Assembly (NCBI RefSeq): GCF_964355755.1
Contig: NC_092675.1
Location: 6,606,312-6,670,311 of the forward strand
Source: Antedon mediterranea
Taxonomy: Eukaryota > Echinodermata > Crinoidea > Comatulida > Antedonidae
Reading direction: 5' to 3'
DNA length: 64,000 nt
Shown: piece after piece, positions 50,501-62,658 of the stretch
Numbering within the stretch: position 1 is the first letter of the stretch
Layout of the letters: every line of letters begins with the position of its first letter
The notes under the pieces: model-generated
Told to the model about the DNA's origin: nothing
Databases searched by the model: none
Seen by the model: the letters and a program-made list of their open reading frames with translations, nothing else
Program-made: the position numbers and the translations under genes

Positions 50501-53500
50501 ATCGTGGCCTCAAGTTGACGCATTTTGGAAAATAATAGCGCCTTCAAGTTGACGTTGATATTGGAAAGAGTCACGTATTTTGGATTAGTTTAGCACCCTA
50601 AGTTGAAGTTTTTGGAAAAATGTTTATTTTGGACTAATGTTTACTAGTAAACAAACCATGTTATAATCGCACCCTATTCAAGACTAATAAATGATGGATT
50701 ATTACAAACAATCTTACCAGCTTCGCACAGAATTCCGACCTGCTCTGTACAGGCATTATCAAACCACTGACCTTCAACGAGACTCAATGTTGCGCACGCG
50801 GATGTCATTTGACCTCGGTCTTCTGCCCAGTCTAAAAATATTATTAAGATTAAATATAGTAAAAAAATGCTGAATAACATATTAAATTCATTCGTTGAAG
50901 CTGCTGTTTATAATAATCTGTGTACATATCAAACTAGTTTGACAAAAATAGTTTGATGTTCCCAAATATGGTAGTGATATGCCCAGATATGGCAGTGATT
51001 TATGGGCACATCACGTTTGATTGTGTGGACAGACTAGCTTTAGGCCCTTAACAATACAAAAAAAAACAAAAACGAGACATGCACTATAGGAATAATATAA
51101 ATATACGTATAGTGTTACCGGAAAAACATTACAACAATAGTGTAGTAGGCCTATTGTATAATAAGCATACAGCTTTCTTACTTGAATAAACCGGTTCTGT
51201 AGAATCTCGCCACGACCAAATTCCGTTGCTGTCACTCACCATACCAATGTAAAATCCCCTTCTTTGGTAGTGACTTTTTTCGATCATGTTAACCAAAAAT
51301 GTGTTTTCTTCACTCGAGGTAATTACTGCAAGATACCCTCCAATATCTGCACATACATTTATGCCGTCGTTGGCCGTCATACGGTAGTCAGTCGCAAAGT
51401 ATTTTTTCCCATTATAGTATTCCCATTCAATACCTAATACATGTACAAAACAACGAAACCATACAGTCAAAATCGACAAATGTTGCTTAGATGTTTTAAT
51501 GTTGGAAACCTCAAAAGCAATACACATCTTGGCTTTTGTTTTGTACTAACCGATACATTTCAGTTGTCGTTCGATACCGATCCATTTTGAAAAAAAAAAG
51601 TTGGGTTCAGCTAAATTATTTTCCTTTTGATTATTAAAATGTTCTTGTTCTAATTTTTTCAAAGATATGATATCAAGCTCTTTCATTATATTAATAAAAA
51701 AAAAGTATTTAAAGTGGTTTTAAAATTAATTGTTATGGACGAAGTGAGTTTATTTTTAACTTGGCCAAACATGTTGCCAATGTTTTTAATCCTCCAGTTA
51801 AAAAAAAAATGTACATACTGGGAAAGTATGCATCAATATTAATAATAATAATAATATATTTACCCTTTTCACAGACTGATGGGAATGTCCTCGACGTATA
51901 AACATCCACCCATTGGTGATATGAATACGATATGACAATTGCATCTTCATTACCAGCATCATTGGGCTCACCGGGATACCAGTCTAAACAGTTAAAATGT
52001 ATTTATCATCATATCGATATTTAATTGTAGGGTAATACTATTCCATTTGTATGAAATTGGACAGAAAGCGCTTCAGCGTCTTCTGAATGTGTGCTACCAT
52101 TGCAACAGTACAAATATACGCAAACAAGGCTGCATGACGAATACAAATGTGATAAACTGGACATTTTAAACGAGGAAAATGAGATTGGAGGAAAATGAGA
52201 TTGAAGGATACCATATACGATTTATTTAAATTTTTTAAATTATGGTTATATAACACTGGCATCCAGATTCAATAAAAAAATTTGCTACTCCATTCATTTA
52301 CACATCAACATGCTTAATGCTTAAACAAGAGACGCAATCTACGCAACGTAAGAAAATGCCATTCTAATAATTGTGTTTGCCCCCGCCTGCGTGAAATCAA
52401 ACCTGCGATGTTTGCAGCACTATTGCGTCGTAGGTTCCCACTTGTGATTACGCAATGTTTGAGTCAATACGTCACTGCGTTGCGTTCTAGTGGGAACCAC
52501 GCTTTAGTGAAAATATATTTTCAAACACAAACGCCTTAACGACTACATTAAATGCAAAAACAACTGTGGTGTTACTTTGACAGCTCAGTGAAAGTGCTTA
52601 AGCGTGGTCCCACTAGAAAGCAACGCAACGTGACGCAGCGACGTTTCGACGCAAAGTGATGTATTGCGTAATCACAATTGGGAACCGACGACGCAACAGT
52701 GCTACAAGAATCACAGGTTTTATTTCACGCAGGCGGGAGAAAACACAATTATTGGAAGGGCATTTTCTTACTTTTCGTTAGGTTGCGTTGCTAGTGGGAA
52801 CCAAGCTTTAAGCGTGGTTCCCACTAGCGACGCAACGCAAGGACGTAACGCAACGCAAATGAATTGACCAATCACAAGCGATGGCTTATTCGCTTTTGAT
52901 TGCTAACTGTCTTTAACTTCGCTTGTCATTGGTTAAAACGCTTGCGTTGCATTTACGTTCTTGCGTTACGTTCTAGTGGGAACCAAGCTTTAGGACGTGC
53001 CTGCGTATTTGTTAACAGACAATTCCGAATTCAAATCAGGGGCTTTTTCTCATTCTCACATCGGTTCTCCATGCATGTGTAAATGTATATTTAATGAATA
53101 TGAATACTAACATGTATACGTGCTTTGTTCTCCAGAATCTGGCCATACATAGGTACCCTCAGAGCTATAGTCGTTAATTCCTATAAGCCAACTGTAGCCA
53201 CCACTTTTTATTCCGGCGCCCATAGTACGTATCCAATCATGTTCCGCATAGTCACCAATGACAGCCAAATGAGCGCCAACATCTTCGCAAGAATCACGAG
53301 CTAATAACCAGTTTTGTGTTATCGTATTAAACAGATACATGCTGTGTCCACGTGGGTACCATTTTCTAGGAGTTAAATCTGAAGACAATGAATACAATTT
53401 ATGTTAGAAAAAATTGATATACAATCGTGAAAAATTTAAATTGATATCATTATAACTATTTAATCTTCGTTATAGAGTTGGAGGCCCGTTTGAACTGCAG

Positions 53501-56152
53501 ACAATTAAGAACGACAATAAATAGGCCCTAGATAAACATACAATTTCCTTACTGAAAAAAAAAAACCAAAAATCGAAAAACTTTAATCGTAGAACGATAG
53601 GATAATCATTTACACTGTCTTTGATGAGTCAAATATTATATATTATCGCGACGACAACGATTGTATTGTTCTTATTGACCATGACATCATCATCATGACA
53701 TCATCTGATTGGACTCATCAAATATGAGCATAAAGTGGTATCCTATAGTTCTAGGATAAAAACATTTTCGATTATTTTTGTTTTCTGTAAATCTGTATTG
53801 TCCTACTATAAACGAGGCTTATATACTCTTCAGCAGGCTAACACATGTGTTTATGAACTATACGTCCCTATTCTTGGTACAGTATCTAAATTTCTCCAGT
53901 ATTATAGGAATATTTGGCATACAGAATGTGTTACCATAACCTAACACTACCGGTAGCCTATATTCTTATGATAGAGGCACCACATTTGAGTGCTGTATTG
54001 CGGATTTTCCTATGAATATTGTGGAAATAATTAGGCACTGAGAATCGCCTGTTTAGTACTTGTAAACATCAATAAAAATAATAATCTGTCTCTGTGACAA
54101 ACATTTAAAATATTAATTTATAAATAACTGTTTAATGTTTGTGTTTACCCATTTCACAAATAGTATATCTGCTTGCAGTGCAAATAAGGTCATTCCAGTA
54201 GCCGCCTGAAATCTCGACACAATGTTCTTCTCCGTTATAATTACTCGGTTCACTTACTCCCCAACCTGTACGGACAATAACAATTACATTGAGTTAAATG
54301 AATGTGAGGTCACGGAATACGTGACGGAACAAGTGTGAATGTTTTGACGAAATGGTAAACGGGCGCGTCATGTTGAAATGAACGTCTTTCGTTCCATAAC
54401 GGGACCGGTGTGAATGTCCCTTTATTCGATGTAACACTTGACCATATAGGCCTACACTTCTTCTCAACGTAAAACAAGTCAAACCGCAAAGAGCGAACAA
54501 TACCTAAAAATGAATAACTTACGTGTGTAAGTTGTACTAGATTTAAGTTCATCATGCCACATGAAAGCCCCTTCACTAACAAGATCATCAAGACCAATCC
54601 ATTTACTGACTGAAGTCTCTGCACTTGATAAATAATTGTGTTGGTCATCATTTGTCACTACTGGCAAATATCCTTTCTGTAACCTGCACATTGAGTGGGC
54701 TTCTCGGTATGATGCCAACGTACTTACGGTGTTATAACATCGACGGACGGCGTAAGTCCAACCCTCCTGGCATACTAAAAAAACCCGATTGATGACGTAT
54801 TTATTACGTAAGTGTTGAAATCAAGAAAATATTTCAATTTTTTTTAATCATTTAATCAATTTTCAAACAAACAAAAATATCTAGCATAAAGTATTATTAA
54901 GGTTATCCATAAAAATAGCACATTTATTCAAATAATTCCTTGATACAGCATCACATGTATCACACGTGAAGCTGTATTTACACTATAACATTAAAAACAA
55001 AATTCACGACAGAATTCACTTTATCACGACATTTTGAGGATCACTAATTAATATTCATACAGCGAAATGGGTTTTCAGTAATACTTTGCAAACACATAAT
55101 ATGTTTTCACATGATGTTTTCATAATAACTCATTTTCAAATCAAACTATTGTTGTTATTATTTACAAAATCGTATATACAAGACAAAACAAACAAAATAT
55201 TATACTTACATGAGGGCGTTACACAGGCGGCAGACTGTCCATTACAATTTGCCTCTAAAATTATAATGATGTAATTGGACTATTAAGAATATTAGGCCAA
55301 GTAAAGCTTAAATTATGAACTCCTATTATTTATTATAATATTAAAATGTTTATCTGGAACAATATTAAGATATTTGTTGATGATCCAATAAATATTTTGT
55401 ACAAAATAAACATAGGCCTAAATACAAAAACACCAAGGTTTCACCACGAAATCCAGGGTTCATGAGTTTCAGCAAAACGTAAGTTTTAAAATATTATTTT
55501 TGAATTTAGAAAATCTCTAACAATGTATCAGATTAAGCTATACTATGCTTTATTTTATTATACCCTTTAAACAGAAAATAGTATAGACGATAACCCAACA
55601 CGGGAGATATAGGTTGGATTTCCTAACTATATTTTCTAATATATAGTAGGCCTAATTTTTTAAGAAACAAAGTAAACTAAAATCAACTTTAAATACACCA
55701 TATATTTCCAATAATTCTACCCGATTATCAATGCTCTATCTCCACATACTACCACATTTGCTCAGTCTCACAGGAATATTTGGAAACACTACAGTATCTC
55801 ATTTGTATCACATGTGATGCCTGTATCATGTAATGTCAGATTAAGTGTTAGCGTAGTATGCATGAACAAGGTAATACAGGTGAAACATGTGATGCTGTAA
55901 TACCAAATATTCCTATGATACTGGAGAAACCTCGATACAGCACGGAGAATCGGGTGATAATTCAATATTTTATATAGTTACTATTGGCTGTAGCAATTAA
56001 TTTATTTTAATAATAGTATGTAAAAGTTCTCTTCAAATTACGATAAATCAAGCAAGTAAGAGATATTTACCTATAGGCAAGGCAGCAGTTACTCCATAAT
56101 AGAAAACAGTTACTTGATAAAAAATGGATAAACAATATAAGAGAAGAAACAT
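44582..56152 (-). CDS. Secreted lectin: five C-type lectin domains plus C-terminal PAN/Apple-like domain
   Basis: Thirteen minus-strand exons: 56071-56152, 55210-55254, 54523-54774, 54149-54265, 53112-53378, 51864-51983, 51182-51433, 50718-50831, 48560-48820, 47666-47779, 45239-45517, 44957-45067 and 44582-44868 (2301 nt, 766 residues). The ATG at 56152 opens a signal peptide (MFLLLYCLSIFYQ...). A small cysteine segment follows (NCNGQSAACVTPS). Then come five CTLDs at about residues 43-165, 166-294, 295-416, 417-541 and 542-671, each built from two exons. CTLD1 keeps a WND motif and an EPS-type loop. CTLD2 has a mannose-type EPN but WVD in place of WND. CTLD3 to 5 lack the canonical Ca2+ and sugar residues. 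The last exon (about 672-766) has six cysteines in a PAN/Apple-like pattern. There is no membrane segment. Every intron is phase 1. It is a probable secreted sugar- or surface-binding protein; ligand unknown. Confidence 0.93.
45548..45703. mobile_element. Family B inverted-repeat element, lectin intron
   Basis: It starts AGCGTGGTTCTCACTAGCGA and ends TCACTAGTGGGAACCACGCT. The interior has the shared block GGGAACCGACGACGCGACAG and ATTTCACGCAGGCGG. It is about 156 bp and non-coding. Confidence 0.8.
49160..49500. mobile_element. Two adjacent family B elements, lectin intron
   Basis: The first (about 49160-49338) opens AGCGTGGTTCCCACTAGCGA and closes TTCTAGTAGGAACCAAGCT. Its centre, CAAGCGATGGCTTATTCGCT, is part of an inverted pair. 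The second (about 49339-49500) carries GACGCAAAGTGCTGTATTGA and ends CTAGTGCGAAACAAGCTTTA. Related fragments flank them at about 49074-49125 and 49505-49550. They lie in the intron upstream of the exon at 48560-48820. Confidence 0.75.
49850..50300. repeat. Lectin intron segment: dispersed repeat plus possible family B fragment
   Basis: About 49975-50060 matches the repeat at 8437-8615 (GAGAAGACACCACCAG, ACAATGGTCGA). Positions 50120-50215 contain CGACGCGACGTTTAC, GGTTCCCACAC and GTGGGAACCATGG, which resemble degraded family B ends. No coding exon is present. Confidence 0.4.
50918..51039. mobile_element. Family A inverted-repeat element, decayed, lectin intron
   Basis: The interior AACTAGTTTGACAAAAATAG, CCCAAATATGGTAGTGATAT and GGGCACATCACGTTTGATTG match family A. 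The right end GTGGACAGACTAGCTT is a mutated TGTAGACAGAGCTT. Confidence 0.65.
52313..52992. mobile_element. Cluster of three family B elements, lectin intron
   Basis: Three elements lie almost end to end. The first is about 52313-52508 and ends CTAGTGGGAACCACGCTTTA. The second is about 52600-52811, from AAGCGTGGTCCCACTAGAAA to CTAGTGGGAACCAAGCTTTA. The third is about 52812-52992, from AGCGTGGTTCCCACTAGCGA to CTAGTGGGAACCAAGCTTTA. The third closely matches 49160-49338 and the inverse of 57698-57879. None encodes a protein. Confidence 0.85.
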
Positions 56153-59072
56153 CCTCAATATCAACGGTCTTCAAAAGCATTCATTAATAAACGAACACAT
56201 AAAATGGCAACTAAAATTGATTTTCGAGACTCCATTATTGATCAGAAGTTTACAAAGTCTGAACCTAACGCACATCGTTACCATGTGCACAATCGACTTT
56301 GATCTAAATGACTACACAGTAAATAATTCATCAATTACTATTGATGTTCAGCATATTTGATACGACGTTTAGTTTATATTTTTGTTAGTTTTAATTATAA
56401 TAAGAATGGCGACCTTGTTGCACAGAAGCATGCTAGTATGACATGCGCATTACCTTTACATCAACATCATTATTGTTTTCTATAAATGTGAAAATTTAAT
56501 TGAATGAGGTTTATGTAATGTGATTCTATGTAATCGATCGCGTAGTAGGCGGAGGTAGCCTATGTACTCTCGGAGTGGCTTTCTAGTTGCTATGTTTTCG
56601 AACTAAGACTTACGATGGACGCACTTTGGAACGAACTCTCAGTGTTTTATTGTCAAACACACTCACCCAATCCCCCGAAACAACCTTATCCCTTATTGTT
56701 CATTAATCCTCCCTAACCTCACTTACAGTAAAATTGTTTGGGCTAATACACTTCATACGTTAATTCGAAAGAAAACAAACTGTAAGATAAATAGCGAATG
56801 CTTCTTCCCTATTCCAAGTTATTGTATTCTTCCTTTGGTCTGTAAACCATCTTCAACAATGTGCCTTTCTTTATTCATAGTCGAACTCACTCTTTCTATC
56901 TCAATTTGATGATTTATTTTGTTGCACAATTTTTATAAGCACACAACTCGGAGCGCTAAACAAATACGTCTTTTTTTACTATTTTACTATTTCGGTACTC
57001 TGAAGTTTTTTGTCCTCTTTCCGGTTGTCGTGTTGTCATATTTTTCGTTTTCAGTTTATGGGCTGCCTCACACACAAGTTTTGCCCCTTTTTCGGATTTT
57101 AATTTATTAATATGAACTTAAAAAAGAAACATGACATGACTTTTGATTCTTTTAAACTCAATACATTGATCGGATTCAATCACGATAATTTTCATGTTTA
57201 GAAATGAAGAAATAATATAAATATTTGATTGTAATTTGCTGTTATTACGCTTTATTTTATACAAATTACAAATATTATTTTAGCACAATGTCTGTACCGC
57301 ATTCATGAGCCAAGATAGGACTTAATATCCATTTAATAGCCAACTTCATAACATAGCCTTTTGTCAATAATCGAAAAGATTGATTTATTTTTACTGAATA
57401 TTGATTTAGTTAGTCGATCGTTTTCATGGCAACTTAGAATATTTAATAGTGTCACGTGGTACTTCGAATCAGTAACAAAAGACACAACACGCCATCGGTA
57501 TGCTTCCAATTTCTTTATTCTTGGATCTTCACCTTATGAGCCCCAAACTATAACCTTTAAAATTTATGGCTTCCCAGCTCCAGAGGCTACCTACAATATA
57601 ATCATCCCAACAACTTGCTAGATAATAATTGGTACATATGAAATAACACAAAATAGTAGTAGACCTATACTATACACACATAAATTACGATATATCTAAA
57701 GCTTGGTTCCCACTAGAACGTAACGCAAGGACGTAAACGCAACGCAAGCGTTTTAACCAATGACAAGCGAAGTTATAGACAGTTAGCAATCACAAGCGAA
57801 TAAGCCATCGCTTGTGATTGGTCAATTCACTTGCGTTGCGTTACGTCCTTGTGTTGCGTCGCTAGTGGGAACCACGCTTAACTACGAGCTACGACGTCCC
57901 TCGGATCGGCATAGTATATGGCCTATCACAAATCCAGGCACTGTATATAGTTTAATGACTGCCTAACCAATTATACAAGAGTAATACAAATTAAATAAAT
58001 GAAAGGGATGAATAAATACTACTAGGACGTTGCTTACTGCTTCAGCAGCCACTTCGAGCTTGCCCCTACAAGTTCCTAGCCTGATCCCCGGCCTGATCCT
58101 TGATCATATCAGCTACGGTAACTTCTTACTTCTCTCTACTTGGAGACCTGGACACAACTCCAATTCTCATCAAGGCAACGCCCTACTATGTGGCACACTC
58201 CACGTGTCCCCTTACTTTGCATAACCATTTAAATAATTTTAATTAATTTGTCGCCCTCTAGCGGTCTAAAACCTTTTAAATTACTGTATACGGTAAACAG
58301 AATAAAAATTAAAAAAAATATAAAAACATTATCAATTGACCAATGGACCGAAAAAAAATGACTTACCCCAAAAAATGTAATTTAAAGTAGGCCTAAAACA
58401 TATTCACAGAAAATTGTATGTTTGGTTAAATGTAACCGTTTATTTTGTCTTTTTTAAATAATTTTTGTTTCAATATCTGATATTATTGATTGTTACATTT
58501 TCCATTATTTGTAGGGACAATATCTTTAAAAAATATTCAGTATTATTGATTTTTGTGTCTTACATAAACATATCTTTCGCTTTGTCAAATTGTCAATTTC
58601 GAAAATACAGTTATTACGATTTTGTTATTTTTAACAAATTGAGTATTTTAAAGATTACTTTGTATGGAATATTTAATACAAAATGTATACTAGCTCAATT
58701 TATTTAGAGCAATGTACTTCTTTTGAGTTACTTAGTACTTTTTTTTATGTTGTATTTTATAATTATTGATTGATAGCTAGATGCTATTATATTGTTCAAA
58801 TAAATGAACGATAGTTTTAAGAAAAGCCATGAAATGCTGACTATTTTAAGACCTACTTCTTAATTGATTTTTCGTTGTTTGGTCCTAGGTTTGTCGATCA
58901 CTGTCATAACAATTCTCTGGTTAATCATTAGGACATAATTTAATTAGTTTCATAACCAGGAGTTCTATTTATACAGTATTGTTTGGTTAAATCAATATAT
59001 TTCGATTTAAAAATTAATACAGTGTTGCGATTTCATTCTTGCAATTACAACGGAAAACTGAGGTATAAAAAT
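56153..59072. other. Divergent intergenic region between the lectin gene and its probable paralogue
   Basis: About 2.9 kb between two starts that point away from each other. It contains a short sequence shared in inverse with 18478-18516 (TAGGCGGAGGTAGCC... at about 56547-56585) and a family B element (57698-57879). The open frames here (57361-57621 and 58030-58224) show no family motif. Confidence 0.5.
57698..57879. mobile_element. Family B inverted-repeat element, complete copy
   Basis: It begins AAGCTTGGTTCCCACTAGAA and ends CTAGTGGGAACCACGCTT. The interior is an inverted copy of the one at 52812-52992, including AGCGAATAAGCCATCGCTTG. About 182 bp. Confidence 0.85.
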
Positions 59073-60162
59073 ATGGAATACTTTACATATTATGTTTGGT
59101 ATACTTTGCTTTTACTGACTCGCAATGGATGTGAAGTATTTGGCGATTTACCCATAGGTATTGTATTATTGTTTTTGTTGTTGTTTTGGTAAAGTGTCTT
59201 CATCTTTATCGTCGTAAGTTCCATAATTAGCACACCGATTATTACCGAAAGGCCTACACGTATACAAGGCCTACTATAATGCCTACTTAAGACAGTGGCT
59301 ATGTGTGAAAATCCACCGTAGCAAACCTCTACTCGCCACGAAAGATATACTCTTTTTTACCGACATTGTGTATACACTGGGCCTACGATTTCATGTCTTT
59401 ATCTGACAACCATGGAACTAGTGCCTACGAGGCCTACTAGAATACGTACTTAAGACAGTGGATATGTGTAAAATAATACACCGGTGTAAACCACTACTCG
59501 TCTCGAAAGATAATATACTCTTTTTTATCGACATCTTGTGTATATATTTGAGCATATCACTACCATATTTGAACACATCACACTTTTTTTGTCAAACTAG
59601 TTTGATAGTTTAGACAGAGCTTCAATGAATAGTAAACATTTGCTTCTATTTAGCATGTACAGTAGCAAATATTTCAAACAACAGGACATGAGCTCCGTTA
59701 GATCAAATGTTTTATATGGTTGCGTCCCACATCAGGCCCACACTCCACCACCAAACGACTGATTTTCGATGGGCAAAATTGGCTTCCTCAAAAGTTTGAT
59801 TAACCTAAACCGAAGAATAATGTACAGAATTAAGATCAAAGGACTGTTACAATGTCTTATCTTGGCAAGGCGAGCTAAGCATTTTGTTCTTAGATTTCCT
59901 GGTATGGAGGATTAACTAGTCATTTTATTGGTTTGTGATCAATCACATTGCTCATCTGGTCATTAATTTCTCATTAATAATAGTATAAAAAAGCACCAAA
60001 AAACAATCAAATTAGCGAGTGATGTTATAAAGTAGTTTTATTTCCAATTGATAATAATTGATATGTATTTATTGTTTACTTTATAATATTATTATACATT
60101 TTCAAATCATTATGTTTTAGAGTCCAATTGCCGTGGTGGTAGCACATGTACAATTCCTTCAT
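59073..60162 (+). CDS. First two exons of a probable lectin paralogue (partial)
   Basis: Exon 1 (59073-59157) encodes a signal-peptide-like MEYFTYYVWYTLLLLTRNG and ends CCCATA-G before GTATTG, phase 1. Exon 2 (60121-60162, 42 nt, phase 1 on both sides) encodes SNCRGGSTCTIPS. Both resemble the first two exons of the minus-strand lectin: its exon 1 also ends LPI-G, and its exon 2 encodes ANCNGQSAACVTPS with the same phase. No CTLD exon is visible to the right up to 64000. The gene may continue beyond the edge across a long intron, or may be a dead fragment. Confidence 0.55.
59275..59530. repeat. Tandem duplication, period about 160 bp, in intron 1 of the partial lectin
   Basis: Two copies share AGGCCTACTA-AAT, TACTTAAGACAGTGG, TATGTGT-AAA, ACTACTCG or CTCTACTCG, CGAAAGATA, TATACTCTTTTTTA and CGACAT followed by TTGTGTATA. 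Confidence 0.85.
59545..59621. mobile_element. Family A inverted-repeat element, right-hand fragment
   Basis: ATATCACTACCATATTTGAA, CACATCACAC and CAAACTAGTTTGATAG precede the end TAGACAGAGCT, as in the copy at 1488-1630. The left half is missing. Confidence 0.7.
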
Positions 60163-62658
60163 GTAAGTAAACTATAGCATTATAATTCAAAATTAGCGTG
60201 CTTTCCTTTTGGGCGGTAGATAGACGAATTCACAAATAATAAATGAACAGAACAGTGTACTGTATAGGTTTATACGCATGCGCAAATTTGAACCTTTTGT
60301 ATAAAATTATTGTCTCGTTGACTTTTTTCCGAAACGAAAGCTCGCTATTATTATCATTTTGCTTTAAAATACCGATTCCATTTATTTTAGGCCTACTTAT
60401 ATAATTATCCTTGCTAATGTAAGGTAGTTTTGTTCAACCTACAGTACAAGTTGCAAAATGTCAATCGAAGTTTGCAATGAAGAAATATTTAGAATTTAGA
60501 AAAGATATTATATCAAGTGAATCAATACTGACAATTGTGAACTGGCCCCTATACAATAAATACTGTAGTCATCTGTAGTTATACTGTAAACGTGCAATGT
60601 ACAACCTAATCATGTGGATGAATGCAAATAATGCACGACACGTGATACATAATCAACTAATCAAATACCAAGGTGCCCTTTCATGCTTGTTATTTACCCA
60701 CCCGGGTAAGTTATCGCTCAACTTTAGTGCTGGGTAGACCGTACATAACTAAGCATAAAAGGGTACCTTGATAGTATTTATATACGTAATCATCTTTTCG
60801 CGCCGCGGCTTAGCCAGCTAAAACCAATAAGAAGCTTTATCATCGCGAAAGCTATAATATATATATTTTATATATATATATATATAATTTATAGGTCCAA
60901 GCTGCTGGACCCAAAAAACGTCTGGGAAAAGAAAGTCTATGAGGGCTCACGGTTGAACGATTTTGTATTCTCGCCCTTTGATTGGTTGACGCGAATCAAC
61001 ACACTTCGGATTTTCTCACGTGTGCCGTTGTCTCTCCTGAGGACTGCATGTCCTGGCATGTCCAACACACGTCGGGAAAAAAATGTATTGAAATTCTTTG
61101 AATGAGGTTAAATAAACCCTGTTTTTAGACTCTACAGCTCACGTGACTATGTCGGTCGGTCGGTCGGATGGTCGGTCGGTAAACACTAACTTGTATATGG
61201 CCTTGTCTTGATATCAGCTTCTTTCTAGCTAAGTCAATTTTTCAGAGTATATTCCTTATAGCCAGGACTCGATGTGGTTATGTTTTTCACGGTGCGCAAT
61301 CAAAAATTACGCGGTATACGCACGATTTAACGAAATCACGTTTGTAATCATATCTTCACAAGCAGGAATCACAATTAAATAAAATTTGGTACTCACAAAT
61401 TTCAGGTCATATTTCATCATATCGCAATACAATTACGTGCGTAGCGCATATAACGCATGCGTACGCGAGCTTAAAACTGTCAAAATTATTTTCGATGAAA
61501 ATAAAGTACGTTTCAGGCAATTTTAAGCGTTTACAAAATTGCAATGAGAGTGCGCAGATTTTTGCACGCAAACTGCACCTTAAACGTTAATAGGTACTCT
61601 TTTTGCCCGATTTCTGTTTTAAAACCTTCCGTTAATGTCAGCATATTTGATTCAATTTTCAACACGAAATTACGTTATACGAGCACGTCAAAAGTGACAG
61701 GCTACGCACGTGTAAATTAAAAAAATATAAATGTTTGTAAAAATTTTAAACATTTTTAAACATGTTCAGCAATTTCGGTCAGTTTGTCGGTCGGTTGGTT
61801 TGTCGGTCGGTCGGTAAACACTAACTTGAGCACGCGACTGGAGCCATGTATATGGCCTTGTTTATTTAATAAATATTTAATATGATATTTGATTGAATTT
61901 TACGTTGATATACAAAATATATTGAAAACCGTATTTTTTAAAGTATTGAAATGTATTGAAATTCTTTGAATGAGGTTAAATAAACACTCTTTTTTATTTA
62001 AAGATGTATTGTCCATATCAAAGTAATATTAAAGTTGTTCACTTTAAGTCGAAAATTCGAGCCAAAAACAACAAGTTTACGTAATAAACAGGTAAATTAA
62101 TTTGATTACATTTTGTCTGGAAAATCGTCGCGAGCGAAAGTAAACAAAGATTTCAAACCACGAGTATGCATTATGCATGATGCTAATTAGGATTGTTTAC
62201 AACTCGTCACGGTTGAGAAGGTGTTTTCACACAAATCGCGAGGAAGTTTTATGATTATGCATACAGAGTAGCCAAACAAGAGCAATGCATTATGAGATAT
62301 GTTTTTATCAAAAACTTTGACTGGAAGTCAAAGTTATTTTTTGAACAAAAAAACGTCTGTTTTTCAATTAAATGATTTTTTTTCGACTAATTTTTGTGAA
62401 AGTTAATAACTATTATGATACTTCAAAATAACACACTTTTTTTCGAAATCTTTTATGTTTTATTTTTTTGGAATTAGTCAAAGGGACAATACATCTTTAA
62501 TAAACATGTAATATCATATTTGATTGAATTTTACAATGTTGATATACAAAATATATTACTAAAAACCGTAAAAATAAAGTTCATTCAATTGCCTACTAAG
62601 GGCGCAATTTATTTACTTTGTTCGTTTCTAAAAACGATTATTTTCGGCGATGTTTGGG
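60163..62658. other. Repeat-rich region right of the partial lectin
   Basis: No exon was recognised. It contains a TA microsatellite (about 60857-60890), GGTCGGTCGG clusters (about 61150-61195 and 61780-61820), a duplicated TATTGAAATTCTTTGAATGA followed by GGTTAAATAAAC (61086 and 61950), and a duplicated TTTGATTGAATTTTAC with GATATACAAAATATATT (61888 and 62519). These shared blocks suggest one or more nested repeats of unknown type. Confidence 0.5.

Noticed and set aside
54294-54500. Open frames next to lectin exon 54523-54774
   Set aside because: They are the intron between two confirmed CTLD1 exons read in other frames.
57361-57621. Open frame of 86 residues upstream of the lectin gene
   Set aside because: No signal peptide, splice context or recognisable motif; consistent with chance.
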